This document shows positions 15,101-30,100 of a DNA stretch of 64,000 nt, piece after piece. Position 1 is the first letter of the stretch, and each line of letters begins with the position of its first letter. The DNA is taken from NCBI GenBank assembly GCA_002633005.1, contig NMRA01000291.1, forward strand, positions 326,825 through 390,824. The letters run 5' to 3'. The stretch comes from Phoronis australis (Eukaryota > Phoronida > Phoronidae). Made by a program: the position numbers and the translations under genes. The notes below the pieces were generated by a model. That model was not told the DNA's origin and ran no database searches. It was given only the letters and a program-made list of their open reading frames with translations.

Positions 15101-18100
15101 ATCTGAACAGAAGCAGTATGGCAGGAACTAGTTTTGCATTATGCTCAATGACTTTTGGTAAATAAATGTAAAGAATCCAACAAGTACATGGATAAATTGA
15201 AACAGAATGCTTACACTGCCAAAACATTAAATATTAGAACAAAATATTAACAAATGTTTACCAGTTACCAAACGATACAGACTTTAATTCGGCATAATAG
15301 CCCCCTGCGGCTCAAAAGTCATTTTGTGGGGCGAATGTAAGCCCAACTTGCTTGTGGACCTGGTTGTTGAGCCGAATTAAGTTTTAGCGAACACGTAGCT
15401 CACAAGTGTGAATGGGCAATTGAATTGTGGGGAGGTGACGTATAATTGCATATGAACAGACGCTAGCTGCTGTGTTTTATTTCCGTCCATGATTTACCGT
15501 GCCAGTGATAAACATTTTGACGTTCTCCAACACATTAAGGCAAAACAAAACTAAACCAGCAGTTGTCATAAAGGGAATCTCAGAAGAACAAAAACGTAAG
15601 AAAACTATAAATGAATACCCGACATTTTATAACAAAAGTTGTTGCCATGAAGAAAAGAAGTGCTCGTACACAGTATTGTTCCAGAACACAGTCCAACCAA
15701 CTCAATCTTAACAGTGTAAATGGCAAGATGAAGCGATTTGAGTCAGTCAGGATAAATCGCCTAACATGCAGTGTAAACGTGACTTGAGCCCACAGGGATA
15801 TATCAACTTAGTAAGTCAATCCAGAATTACAATGTAACTAGGGTAAGAGATTGTAACATCTTGCTAAGTATTACCAAGTGACAGTATAAGGCTTCATAAA
15901 ATTCGAACAAAAATATTTATCAAAATTTCACTTTTCCACATTTCAAAAGCTAACTGTATCATTGAAAATTGAGTTCTTTCTAACTTGAAAAAATTACACT
16001 GTAATCTTTTCCACTCTAATCTATGGAAAGAATTTCATGAACATGAAGGTCATCCATCATTGATTTTGATGAATAGAAATAACGTCTCAGTTACCACAAC
16101 AAGACCACATAACTACCGCTATTACAAAATACCTTGGCTCATAAACCATAATAAAACACCATTTACATAAAAACCTAATATGTATTACGTTTCACCTTTC
16201 ACTGACAAGTTTAAATCTCAAAAAAGTAAGACCATCCACAGATTTTATCACAATTCCTACTAGGAATAAAAAAAAATTATTTCATGAAATGGATTTCGAA
16301 ACTTAAGACAACAGACGCAAAACCATCACACTGTCAGGAGTGCAAAGGATTGCGGAAGATTACAATTAATTAAATATCATTAAAACCAATCTAATTTCCA
16401 CAGCTATCTTTATCTGCCTTAATTCATTGGTACACACTGGAGCATGGAGCAGATAAGACTGGTGGAAGATGAAGACAGTTTATTGAGACTGCACCATAGT
16501 TAATTCTTCAATGCTGCCAATCACAGGATTAATAGAGCAGAGGAGAAAACATCCAGTTGGGGATTAACTTGTCCTTAGTATGGCTGACAAATGACAGATG
16601 TTTGAAGTCTGGTCACAAGTATAGATCGCCTGATAAATACAGTAGACTGGCACACATGAGAAAATAATGACAATATAGCACTGACAGTGCGCAAATAAAT
16701 TACATAGTTAACTCGCCAGTTGTTTTAGAAGAATAAAAAACAATGTCGTGTTCTGGAATATCAAAGAATATTATGAGAGCACAATTTTATGACCCAATAT
16801 GATATCGTTACTATGAAAACTTGAGGGCAGATTCTAAATTCAACATGGCTGCAAAAACAAGACCACTGCAAACCTAAACTATGTGTTCATCCCTGAAGGT
16901 CTAAACAAACTAGTAGGGCACAGAATACAATACAATACAATACAATACAATACAATGCAACAAAGTGCAATACATTACATTACATTAGAATACAACTGAG
17001 ATTAAGTGCTAACTAGACTTTGGGGGTATATACAACTGGAGAACATCTAATAGAATGAAATGTACGTCAACTTCATCTTGAACTGCGCCACAGACGATGT
17101 AAATAGAAGCCAGTCATTGCAGAGAAGTGTTACTTGGGTTTACCTGTATCTAATTACAAACCACCTTTAAAACACCTGTTACCTGACAGCTGCTGTTCTT
17201 AGCGTTGAGCAGAGGCACCGTAAAGTTGGAAGGAAGTGCATTCAACCACTTCATAATTCAGGGAAACTTGGCATTCGTAAACACTGAGCCTACGTTTACA
17301 TTTCATGAATTGTAAAAAGCTCGAGGAATGTTTCAGCTGGAACATTTCCACACGAGAGAAGAGCAGAGAAAACAAATTCAAGAGAACTGATGTCTGTCCC
17401 GGCTTACAAGATATTTATCCCTTTTTCTAAGCGCAGCAACCGATTTCCTTAGAGTATCTAAATCCTGCAGTGTCCGGTTAATACACGTTTAGAAGCACAG
17501 TTAAATACAAGTTGGAATGAAAAAAGGATATCAAACGCTTTGCATGGACAATGAATGAGATGTGGAGTCTGTCAATTATTACAACGATGTCAGGCAGGTA
17601 AATTAGAACTTAATCTGTTACACATGGCCATGAGTTAAAGAATCAATATTCACAATATTTAACATTTTGCCTAACTTTTGACACCTTTACTTTTCATTGC
17701 TGTTCATGATAATTCCTTAAACGAGCCATTATGCGACAAGTCCTTGATCTGTTACAAACCATTTCAATTGATTTGCATTTTGTGGTAATTTTTGATCACC
17801 CATATTCAGGCCTTCTGATTTTTGACACTTGTCATAGTTCTGAATATCGATTTCTCTTCTCTGTGCCTCGATTTCCATGAAATTTTGCACTTAGTTTATG
17901 GACTGTAACCAAGGAAACCGTGTCTCACATTTGATTTTCCTTTGAATAATATAGATATTGGTCATCAAGAATGAATGCTTCAGACATTTTTTTTATAAAC
18001 AGATTTAATGATAGATATCTGTGTTATTTGATGTAAATAAAAATAAAAATAGAAACGGTTCCTTTGTATTGAGGGCAAGAATATAATACTAACACTAAGA

Positions 18101-21100
18101 TGCCCATAGTTAATATATTTTTTAGACATTCGTGTTCAAAATAAAAAAGACTCCACTAAAAATGACAACTGTATGATTAGAAATGCTTGTGCTATGTTTT
18201 GAAAACATACAAACCTAAAAAAAATTAAAATTACGACTCGGTTAGCACAGCGGAGAATCTGCTTGTGCCGTCCAATCCATGATAGAAGCATGTCTACAAA
18301 CTTTCATGAACATCTATCCAGAGGTTTTAGAGAGATAGCAGCGGATGCTAGACAGACACTGGATGGATGGACAGAGAGGGATGATCACATCATGCGCCCG
18401 CTATTATGTGGGTACATAAAAAGCCTTCTTGAAAGGTGAATATTAATATTAGATAATTTGCATCGGATAGTAAGAGAGATGAGAAACCTTCTATCGTGAT
18501 GAATTTTTTCAGACGTTACATCACCAAGTCAGTGACAGTTGCGGCCAACAGGTGGCGTGTGGAATCAATTAACACGTATTTACCAACAAAATTCTCTCCT
18601 TATAATTACATACTCATATGTATATCAGATTAGCCCGTCATTCAATAATTAATAAACACTTCCCTGGTAATTAGATTGAGAAAGGTCAATTTCAAATGAA
18701 AGGGAGCCACAGGTCAAGTGGTTAGAAGAATGAAGAGCGTTTTAGAAAGTATTTTTGCACGGGTGTTGTGACAATACAACTAAGCTCAAATCAATGGAAA
18801 TAGACTGAATTAACAGTTCACCTTAAACACGCGATACGAAGAATGCCTGCTGCGCTGTGTTGGAGTTTGCAAGGCAACTCAAGACTGTTATAAAAAAGAA
18901 CCATAGAATTCTTATGATTACATCTGGGTCAACACACAGCTTTAACTGAAGTTATGCAAGCCCACAGGGAGATTCTGAAACTGAATCGTTAGTTTCCGAA
19001 TTGTTGCAACATCGTAAGTGGAGGCTAGACGTCGATTGACTATATGGAAGACAATGTTCAGTGACATCTTAAAGTTGCCGTTATACTGGCTAAAAAACGA
19101 AAATATCATCTTCGGTCGTCTACCCTGAAAAGTTGGTCTTATATTTTCTTTACCATGATAGCATTCTATTAGTTGCCAACAAGAACATGGAAACCATCAG
19201 ATACTCAAGAAAAGGCTTCAGAGTTTATTGGGGTTCAGTCAACCCTAAAATTTACAAATTGCCTGTGACTTGAATTGATAACGGAAACAGAATCTTACCA
19301 CAATGAAGAATCTTACAAGATCAATTTCATGATAGTAAAGGACCAATTCGGGCGAAATGCAACTTTAAATATTCGGTGACATTTAAACGGATATTATCGG
19401 TTTTACCTATGAAAATATATTTTTGGGATTACTATGGTAATGGAAACGGAATCTTACAACAGTGAGGAATCTTACAATAGCAATTTCAGTATGGTAAAAG
19501 GGTCACTTTTGATGAAATGAAGCCTTAAATATTCATTGACGAAGGCTATTTAAAGGGATGGTATCGGTTTTACGGATGGAAAATGTATTTTGGGGATTAC
19601 AGTTGGAGGGTATCAACTTCTTGAAGTTATTAGTTCTGACCTAAGCTATAAAACAACAAAATCCGTTGTTTCTGTCATTTTATTACAAATCGTCAATTCC
19701 CTCCATTTTCTGCCCGATATTCGCAGCAATCAAAGCCAGTAACTACCAGTTAAATAAGCTTAAAATACTCAGCCACCAGCAGAGCATAAGGCTGCGACTG
19801 CGGTGATCATTACGGGTTCATTTCCGTGCTGAAGCTGATCACGGAAAATCACTTTCCTCACAAATCATGTCCCCTTAATAAAGATGTTCACAGCGTCTTA
19901 TTCATGCCGTCAAATTACCACTGCCGGATGTTCAAATGACTCATGACAAAAAACGTTGCTAAAGTATGTGTGGATGAAAGAAATCAGGCGCGTTTCATCT
20001 TCATCGCTGGGTGAATGTTTGACATTAAAATTATTTTTGTTAGCTTCTGAGTAAGCACAGTCTGGAATGTGGTCATTTAGAGCTACTTCAAACTACTAAC
20101 TGCACGCTCATCCGTGTTGCTGCAACGGCAGAAAATTTACAATAACTTTTAGACTCCATTGTACCAGTAATCATTCACTACGATTAATGTAAAATAATGA
20201 ATTTTTCAAAATGCGCTGGAAATTTGCCCTGTAATCTCCCATTATGTCACAAGAAGCCAACAATTGGTGGACTGATATTGGTTGACTGACACACTGCATT
20301 CTTTTATAGTGGATCAGATGAAGGGCGTTTATGTTCATCATCTTTTTGCATGTTGCTAGCAATTTCTGTAAAGACAGTTGTTCCATCCACATAGCCCACG
20401 TGTTCATCCAAAATTTTTCACTCATGCTGTTTGCTTCAGGTGACGTATCGGCCAATGACGTGCAATCAATCGAGTTCCGTCATGAAGAAATAAGTCAGCA
20501 ACGCTACAACATCACTAAAGTGAAATAGTTCTTAAAAAATCTTAATTTTTAGCACATGGGTTATTTAAGATACAATTTCACCAGTCAGTGTCATCTTAAT
20601 TGCTTGCATTTCTTAAACTCAGAATTGGGACTTTAAACCCCGAAATTTTGGCAACAAAAACTTTTCATTAAGAATGCTTACAAACCTTATTTAGTGGCCT
20701 CCATTCTAACTCATATATCAAAAAACCTAGGCTTTGTCATGTGGTAAAAGTATACATTTTCTGAAAGAATAAAAATCAGGGAATATAAAAATACATTATA
20801 TAGTTATGTATCATTATTATTACCGTACATTGACAACTTTTTAAAGCCAAATTTTCAGTTTTAAGAAAGGTACATTCATAGCAAAACAACCCCTGTTTGA
20901 TTTTAAATGAAACCTTTTTTAAATGAAAACTTCACCATTTACCTAAAAAATGCTGTTAGGAATTTTCAATTAGTCTTTTCGTTTGGTTTCTATGACAAAT
21001 CAACTTGCAAAACGTAAGATATTTTTGTAAAAAATATAAGTTGTATTTGTCTTTTTTACATAATGCAAAAACCATTCCTTTATACCAAAAATCCTAACAG

Positions 21101-24100
21101 TGTTTTTGAGACTGATAAAAAACTATGAAGTTTTGAAAGATTCTGCAAAATCCACCAAGCCGTTTTAAAAACTCTTGCTCATAAGTTCAAATTAAGTCGA
21201 TTTGCCGAAGCCAAGAAAAAGCCGATTAAATTAGGACATCCGAAAATCTCAAGATATCTGGTTAATTATTCGGTGAAAACTTGTTTTCGGTCAATATAAC
21301 CTATACACCCCTTAGTCGCGTTCATTATTTCAACATTCAAGCGCAAAGTCAACTTAATTATCACAAAAACGTTTCATTAGCCAAGTCGATTTCCAAAGCA
21401 TCGAGTCCAACAAGGTCATGGGCGGAGCCAACCTATTTGGTGGGTCAAGCTGGTGGATTGTGGTCCACTTTAAAGTAGGTCAACAGTTCATTGTTATACA
21501 CACCACGCGCCGGGAGACTCATATGAAACCCAAGTATGAAATGGATAACAGAAATTGAGTCGGTGGTTAAAGCACCAGCATGAGATCGAAACAGCAAATG
21601 TCAAATTACCCAACGTGCTGTGTTCGTGTCACACAAAGCCACAAAGGTGTGAGGCGACTCGTAGCATTTCTTTCTCAATGGTCGTATGCATGAAGACACA
21701 CAACTCCCTCAGGATCTGAACTACATTTTGTCTTCGTATTCGTCAGCATCTTTCTATCATATGTACACGTCGTTGACTCAATATTATGGTGACTCGGAGA
21801 ATGAAAGGACTGAAGATACATGCGAAGCTGCTCTGTGCCTGGCAGTAAATTTCATTTGAGTGAGAGCCCCGTAACCTTTGACCTCAGATAATTCATAAAC
21901 AAATTTCCAAGCGGTTGTGCGGGTCCAAGGTGATTCTGCTAATTTTTTATTTCGCTACACGGTATATATTTTGTATTCGAAGTTCCCAAGAATGAAGATG
22001 AGGTATTTTGGTAGACGCCTAGACATATGTGAAATATTGTAAAAATGGCCAATTTTTGAGGATAAGGTTTGAAACAACACATGAACCAGGAGTCGCTTCT
22101 AGCCATGGCAGATTAGCATGGTCTCAGGCAATTACAAACTGTAAGTTCTTTCTAGGCGCTGGTGCACTTATCATTGGCAATAGTCCAATATAACGTGCCC
22201 GTATCAGACAATAAACCGCTATGAAGTCATGCCTTGGTATTTCTTTTAATAGCAAAACTGACTGGTACTAACTATTATTTCCACAAATTTTTAATTACTG
22301 AGTGGCCTACCCACCTTATCAACATTCCCGTAAATATCCCTTAATTCTCGGACATGTGGGAAGGCTACTCTTTAAAATGAATTCTGCTTCCGCCCAAACT
22401 CATGACAGGGAAATTCCGAGTTAGCTGTGCCTCAATACTTTTGGGGAACACTGTAGTTGTGTCACATTCCAGCCAAAGAAAATCAGTGGAGCTTTGCAGA
22501 TCGTGATTGTCCACCCTCACAGATTAATAAAGGATATATATGAACAACAGATATTGAATACCCTACCATATGAACTTGTGCACAGGGAAGGACAAATAAG
22601 CAAGAAACAACACATCAGAGTATACAAACTTAGGGTATAAATAGCAAAGAAACGAATAAGTCACAAGTATTAATGTGAGAAATTGTAGTACAGAGTGTTG
22701 TTGATAGTAAAACTGCCCATCAATAAGCCATGGTAACAAACTGCTGAGCATTGTTTCCTGGGTTACAGACATTTGTTTGTGTTCGCTGCTATGCAGTCAA
22801 ATGTGAAGGAATGCCATTTTAACAATAGAAGCACCAGTCAGAAAAATCATCTTCAATATTTAAAATACACTGAGGCCTATTCATTTCAAGAAACAACAAT
22901 CCAGGTTACTCACTTATGCCTTTACACCAGACATGATTGGAACTCAGGTGAGCAAATATTTAGGGATTACTTGCAGAAATTCCCAGTTACCCTACAGTAA
23001 ATTGGCGAGAGGGACCAGCAGTCAAAATTAGCAGAACAAAAAACTTTCAAACCCATTTCAACATGTGTCACAAGGTGAAATTTGACTGAAAGCGATGGTG
23101 GAAAATGTTTCACTGAAACAACTATAGTTACCGTAAACATATTTCGAACAAGAGGCACAACTTGTCAAACAGGAGGCAGCACTATGTTACAAATCATGTA
23201 GGGAGAACACTGAAGCATTTCAACATCAACTGAGAGTAATTCCGGACCTGAAGATGATTGTGGAATGTAACTGAAATGTCACCGGCACACTTCTCACCAT
23301 CAGCACTTTTTAATTTATTTCAAGTGGTTAATGTACTGCAAATGATTTTTTGCTTCTAGTAAAAGAAACTATCAGCCAACTTCAATATGAACAATTCTGA
23401 TTCTCAGGCCATGCCATGTAGGCAAAATCTAAGAAATATTTCAGACTGAAAGGAGCATTTAAAGATGGTGCTCAATGTCTGCCTGTGAGTAACTCGAACC
23501 CGATGGAAATGAATCATGAACAGTCATGCACTGCCTACTCTCATTGAAAGAAATGTGCATTTGCCCTCAATAACGACTTGTGCATGACACAACACATGAA
23601 CCAGGAGTGTGTAAACATGTTTTTTTAAAAATAGATACCAATAGTGTCTTACCTTACCGCAACAATATCTAGGGTATGTGGTTTTAATGAGTAGTGCAAC
23701 ACCAGGTAGAAAAACTAAAAATATACAGCATACAATTGTATGTGTTGAAATAAAACAGATTCATAAATAAAAAAATCTGGGGACAACCTTTTCATTACCT
23801 CTCATATCCCCAATTAAGTTGCCAAACCAGCACCACTTCTGACTGGTTCTGAATTGTTTGTACTTGAAAGTAGACAAAATTTTACAAATTTTCACAAAGT
23901 TTTGATTATTTCCACAAACATGTTAAGGTCATCAGTATTTAACTGCCAATGTCTCAGACTTTTTTGAGGACACAATAAAATTTTCCGAAATGAAAGGATG
24001 CAAGGTCACGCAGCTTTGGGGAAAAGTTTTTTGCCTGGATTAAAGATCATGATTCGTTTTAATACTTAACAAAAAATTTTTATTCATTTCAATTTTAATA

Positions 24101-27100
24101 ATCTTACTCGCCAAACTCCAGTCCAGCAACTTGAATTTTTCTGGGAAGAACGTACTTTAGGTTTCTAAATCATAGACCTGTCACTGCAGTAACTTTCATA
24201 ACATTGTGCCTATCGCATGGTAACAGCAGTCCTAAATGATTAGCAACTTTTGGCAGATTTAATAACAGATCTACCATGTACTCAATAAAACTGCCTGGCG
24301 ATGTGAGCATTAGTTAAATGAGGAAAGGTATTTAGCTTGGATCAATAATTCTATCTTACAACCTAGAAATGGTCTATTATTCATGTGCTAGCTGGTGTCT
24401 AATCGTGCTGACCAAGTAGCAATGTTGTCTGGACTGGCCAAGTCAATATAACAGGCAGCAGCAGTGAGAAGTTGCCAATGTATGCCATGGAAAGGTTGAC
24501 ATGATTAACACGGGCATTTTTACATAATGTGGTGCACAAAACAACTGAGCACTTGTGGCAAAATTTAGTTCTATGTGACACCTACGCAAATGCAGTTCAT
24601 AATTATACATTTCATTGTTCATTACTCAAACCATTTCAAACTTGTGTTTAAAAAAAATAAATGTCACTTTGACAAAATGAATTTTCATTGTCCCCTGCAT
24701 TAGAAAAATAAAGGCATTTTAACAACACTGTGGGAAATGTGATGTGACATTCTGCCCCCCCTCGACAAGAACATCAAACCCACCTTAAAGACTTCGCATG
24801 AAAACTGACCAATTATGTAGCATGCTTTGAATACGTGTTAATTTTCTTAATAATGCGATTTCAGTGTAGTTTTGTGATATTGGCCGCACTTTTCTACCAT
24901 AGATCTAATGGGCTTGATCACTCGTTGTTTTACCCTCTTTCCCCATCCTGCGTGATCCTAACTTCACAGGTGAGTCAGTTCAACTATTCAGTGACCCAGA
25001 GTGGTGGAATAGGAGCAGAAATGAACATCTGATCATATGTTTCCTGGCTATTAACTGATTAAAATGTCTCTGCTCATGCACGTCAGGAAACGAACAAAAA
25101 AACTGTTTCCATTCAACAGACGTATTTTTAAATAACTATTATATGTTCTAGGAAATTTATTGGAGCAATGCATTAAAGTCAGAAGAGCTTTGTGCAAAAC
25201 TCAGCTACTGCATTATGAATTCGAGGAAATGACACACAACCAGGGGACTGTTTCTCGAAATCTATTTCTTTTGGCTAAACATCACAGCTCCTTTTACAAA
25301 ATCAAGCTAAGGATAAAAGTCTGTCAACAACAAGAAGACAAAAGAAAAAAAATCCCTAACCTGAAGACTGAAGTCATTGCCATAAATCAGTTGGGTCAAG
25401 TTTAATCAAGCAATTTTGACAATAATCTATGGACAAGCAATCTCATGTCAAAATCTAAAATGGCCAAGAAGGGACTCTACAATAATTGAATCTGCCCGAA
25501 AACTCAACTGATGTACAGCGTCAACAGAGGGTGTCACCATACTTGGTTCAGTCCAAACATCAACAGACGACATTGTATCTGCATTACATAACTCTGTACC
25601 AAATTTCATCATGATCCACTGAGCAGTTTTTCAGAAATCCAAAGGACGTCAAGCAAAGGAAATGATGGATGGATAACAAACGGGATAATGACCATGTATG
25701 TGACTGGAAAAAAATTGCGACCACAAAAAAATTAATTTCACTTTTAACAGAGTTGATACCTCAAAACTGTCAGCAGTTTACACATGACTAATATTACTGC
25801 TTTGTAGCAATGTAGGGTACAGTAATACACTAACTGCTGTTATTTCGCACAAACAGAACTGCCAAATTTGTTATTTACATAATTTTCACAGTTCCATTAG
25901 CTTGCTATAAACATATTGATAACTTTACCATGCTCATAACATATACTAATTTTGATGTGAAATTTAATTTTGTAAAATTTTATTTGTCTGACAAAATGTG
26001 TGAATTGTTGCAGGGCTTTGGAAATTAATTATTTCCCAAAATGGACCATTTAAAATGCAGACGTTCGTAAGGGTGAAAATGGAAAAAAACAGATTTTAAG
26101 TTTAAGAACATTAACTTATTTTGTCTTTGATCAAAGTCGGCTTGTGTATGAAGGAATTCATCATTCCATCGATACAGTATAGTTAACATCCAAGTATTTT
26201 TAATTCCCCTGTACACACCAACCACATATACCAACAGGCATGCAACCCCCCTCCCCTGTAACCCTTTCCAAAAATGAGTAACGAAGTACCTCCAAGAAAA
26301 CAAAATGCACACCAATGCAAAACCTTAGCAGATTAAACATGGATATTTGAAGCCCTATACAGTGCCATTTTTGGAAACCAATGTTTTGCTGCATGTTTTG
26401 GTTCTTTAATCATCCAAGTTAGTATACCTAATTACACAAGATAGCAATACAGGGCTGAACTAAGTACGGTAATAGCTCAAAGCATATGAGTAAGTGAATG
26501 GCTTGGGTAAAACCACATTTTTGAGGGTAACAACATTTTAATGGGAGTGACTTTGTTTGTTACCTCACCATGTTATACAGCAATCAATCAATGACTGTTC
26601 CTCACTGTTAACTAACATTTCAATTTAACAAAACGTGTTAATTGACAGTTGTCATCTGCATTTTCCCAGCATGTCAACATCGCTGTTATAGACACTAACA
26701 TTAGCAATGATCAGCTGTTCTACATTGTTGGTATGTTAGAATCTTGATTCAAGACAAAACGCAGCTTGACTGACTCACAATTTCAATGTATCCACTGGTA
26801 CAAGTTAAGCGATCATAGTGCATCGATTCATTTTTGTATGCCCTCATGATGTGGACACACACCAATGCCGATGACCAGTGTCTTACAAAGATATTGCCTG
26901 AGCATTCGAATTCACTTACAATAGTACTAACGACCCCAACTTTTTTAAGTACAAACACAGAAACAGCTATAAAAGAGTCTACTTTACGTCTCAAATTGAA
27001 ACTGACACCTCCCTGAACATCCAGTTATGTCCAACTCAGGTATTCACTATCCTTTCCTTCAAAAACCACTGGCAACACAGTTAGACTTCCATAACACCGG

Positions 27101-30100
27101 AATGGTTTAGTACTTGAGCATGACACTATGAGATCTCAGTCTTCAAGTACATGACAGTAGCCTGTAAATTCAGACCTACAGTGCTTATTTACTAACTACT
27201 AAATTTCAGAATTCTGAATAGATTCTCCAGGAATATTATTGCCCGTTTGTTTGCATAACTCTGGCCTCAAAGTTCACTTGACCAAGCTGTACGTTTATAG
27301 AAGATGAGTGAGAATAATAAAGCAGAGGGCAGGGTAATGACATTTGCCTCAATATGACATGACACTTCCTATTATGAATAAGGCATTGCCATAGAAACAA
27401 TAGAGAAGGAGGGATAAAATACTAGCACAAAGTTCTAGAGCGTGCCTTACTGGACACAAAGAGTAACACAATCAAACATTTTTCACCCACATAGGTACAC
27501 AACAGTTTTAAGGTTTATATAAATGCTTAGTACTCTCAGCGATAGAATATAACAACACCAGATCAATCATTCATTAAGAAATTAAAATAGGAGATTAACT
27601 AGACGACTGCTTAAATCTCTAAGTATCGTGTTTCTAATGAACACATTGGTTTGAAATGAAACATGGACATGATGAAAAACTGCTGCCAGCAGATATGCAT
27701 TCATGGTTCTGTATTAAAGCAAATTCATATTGTAAGAACACCACATTTGTGAAAGTTCGACTTTACTACCACTTGACAAGACTGGCAGGTCTAAAACCGT
27801 CTATGGTGTGGAAGCATTCGTATTTTTACCAACTGCGTTCTTTCAAAATACCCAGTCATGAAGAACTAGATCTGAACCACCACTATCAATATTCATAAAC
27901 AATATTCTGGTGTAAAAAATAACTTTATTCACTGCCATACTTGTCCTTAAGAAGCAACATCAACATGTCCTTATTCACTACTTGGATTGAAATTGGTTCT
28001 AACAAACCGCTTGGTATTCCCCTGCCTTGGCAAATGAAACTACGGTAACAAGCAATGGCAATCAAATTAATAGGCCTTGTGTGAAGCAAATGGACCTACG
28101 CTATCTTCTCAAGCCCTTAACTGGCATGACGGACCTTTCCCACCATTGTCCACGATTGGGGTCAGTGTGAACGCTCAAATTCGGTCTTAAATCAAATATA
28201 AAAGTTTGTTAACAAATGGGAACATTTAAACTTTGGTGACATTGTGGAAGAGTTGACCAACTCTGCTTTCAGGAGTTATCATGTCTGTTTAAGACTGGCA
28301 ATTAGGTTTTCCTACTGACAGAAACTTCGCAAAATCAAGGAGTTGCGGTGTTTAGTGGGAAAGTGACGTCATTCTGAATCTTCCAGTCNACCTTCTTTAA
28401 AAACATTTTGATTTAGCCCATTTACCATTATATAATTAATTCTGTCTTGTTCTTTGCTCAGGTTAGAAGTAAGTTTTAGACTTGAAAGGAACTGACAGAG
28501 ATATTTTCAGACCAGCTGAGTAATTTGCTTGTCATGCCGGGTTAGTTTCAACTGGCGAAGAGTATGGCCTTCAGGTGAATTCCAGCTGTTTAACTGTAAC
28601 CAATTTCAATTCAAGCAAAGGACAAGAATATGATGACTGTTGTTTTTGTGGACCAGCAGCTTTAAATATTTTTTGCAGTACGTATCAAGGCTTCTCATTC
28701 ATGGCAATGTTTAAGTGTTACAAGACATCAACAATAGTAACTGTAACATGTCACTCGAGAGTGTGAACTTGTTACATTTGTGCAACCAGGAGCTCAGACA
28801 AAAAACTTGGGAGTCCGCCTACCAAATCATGTATGCCAGTGCATCCAACATGGGTACGTGTGAAACGAGTGTGCACGTGCCTGTGTGGCGTGTGTATGTT
28901 TGACCATTTGTGTGTGCATTGCAAGGCTAGTGCAATAATATAATATATGTACAACACAAGCACTACTGTGGATCAATACTTGAGCTATTCTGATAAACAT
29001 TGTGTTCGATATATCGTGAACTCACACATATACAGAATGTAATGAACGGTGGAGGCCTTGGTCACTGCATTGACTACCCAACAGTTCTGCTCAATGAAAG
29101 ACGCCTGAAGCTGGAGTCCAGTAAGAACATTCCAGGATTTTCATAGTGTGTAACATTTTCCGAAACACTAACAAGTTTGCAAGCTACTCTACCAGGATGC
29201 ATATCTGACTGCAGCCAATATTCATGTTGCACAAAGATCGATTTATGGCTTGGTGTATGCTGAATAGTAACTGCAGGGGTTTTAGTTTTAACACTTACAT
29301 CAACTTAGTCAATAAAATGTTCACAGAAATTCTAAAAGGACAAGAGAGTCCAGATAGTCCATCAACAGCAGCCATAAAGCAAGTGCCAGGAAAACCAACC
29401 ACACTGTTCAACAAATACCCTCAAAATAGATAGACCATACAGAGCAAACAACTTCAACAAAAGCAACGAGCTGAGAGAGAGCTGCTCATAAATAGTACAT
29501 ACTGGCATATAAAGCAGTACAGAAGACCCAAACTGACAATGGAACCTCCATTCTCCTACTGGCGCATTCAAAGGACACGTTTTCATAATTCAACAGTACA
29601 TGCTATGCAGAAATGTCTCCGCATATGAAATTAATGCTACAGGAACTAGTCTGCTAAATTTTTTACACCCCTTGACGTATGTTGATTATTACTTTAATGG
29701 AACTTATTTATATAGTTCCTCAAATATAGAAATTATCAAATATAAAATCTCCTTTTTTTCCTATCTTCCATTACTGCACAAATACATACATTTATTGGTC
29801 AAGAGTATTTTTATCGAAAGTGCAAGAAACAAACATTAAAAAAAATAGTCAACCGCATCAGACACAGTGCAGCATACACCTCACATTAATTTCTGATTCG
29901 CGTTCAAAAGGAAAGTGCAAGACAATGTTAACTAGGATTCATTTTGAATCCTAGAAGTTGTGCGAGATCTTACGTCAGTGTTTTGCGAGTCGCCTTGCGC
30001 CTCAACAATTGTATCCAACGACAGATTATTTATTAAAGTAAAATAAGGTACAGCTTGGGGGACCCCCACAAAAAATAGAAAACATGCTCATACCCACAGG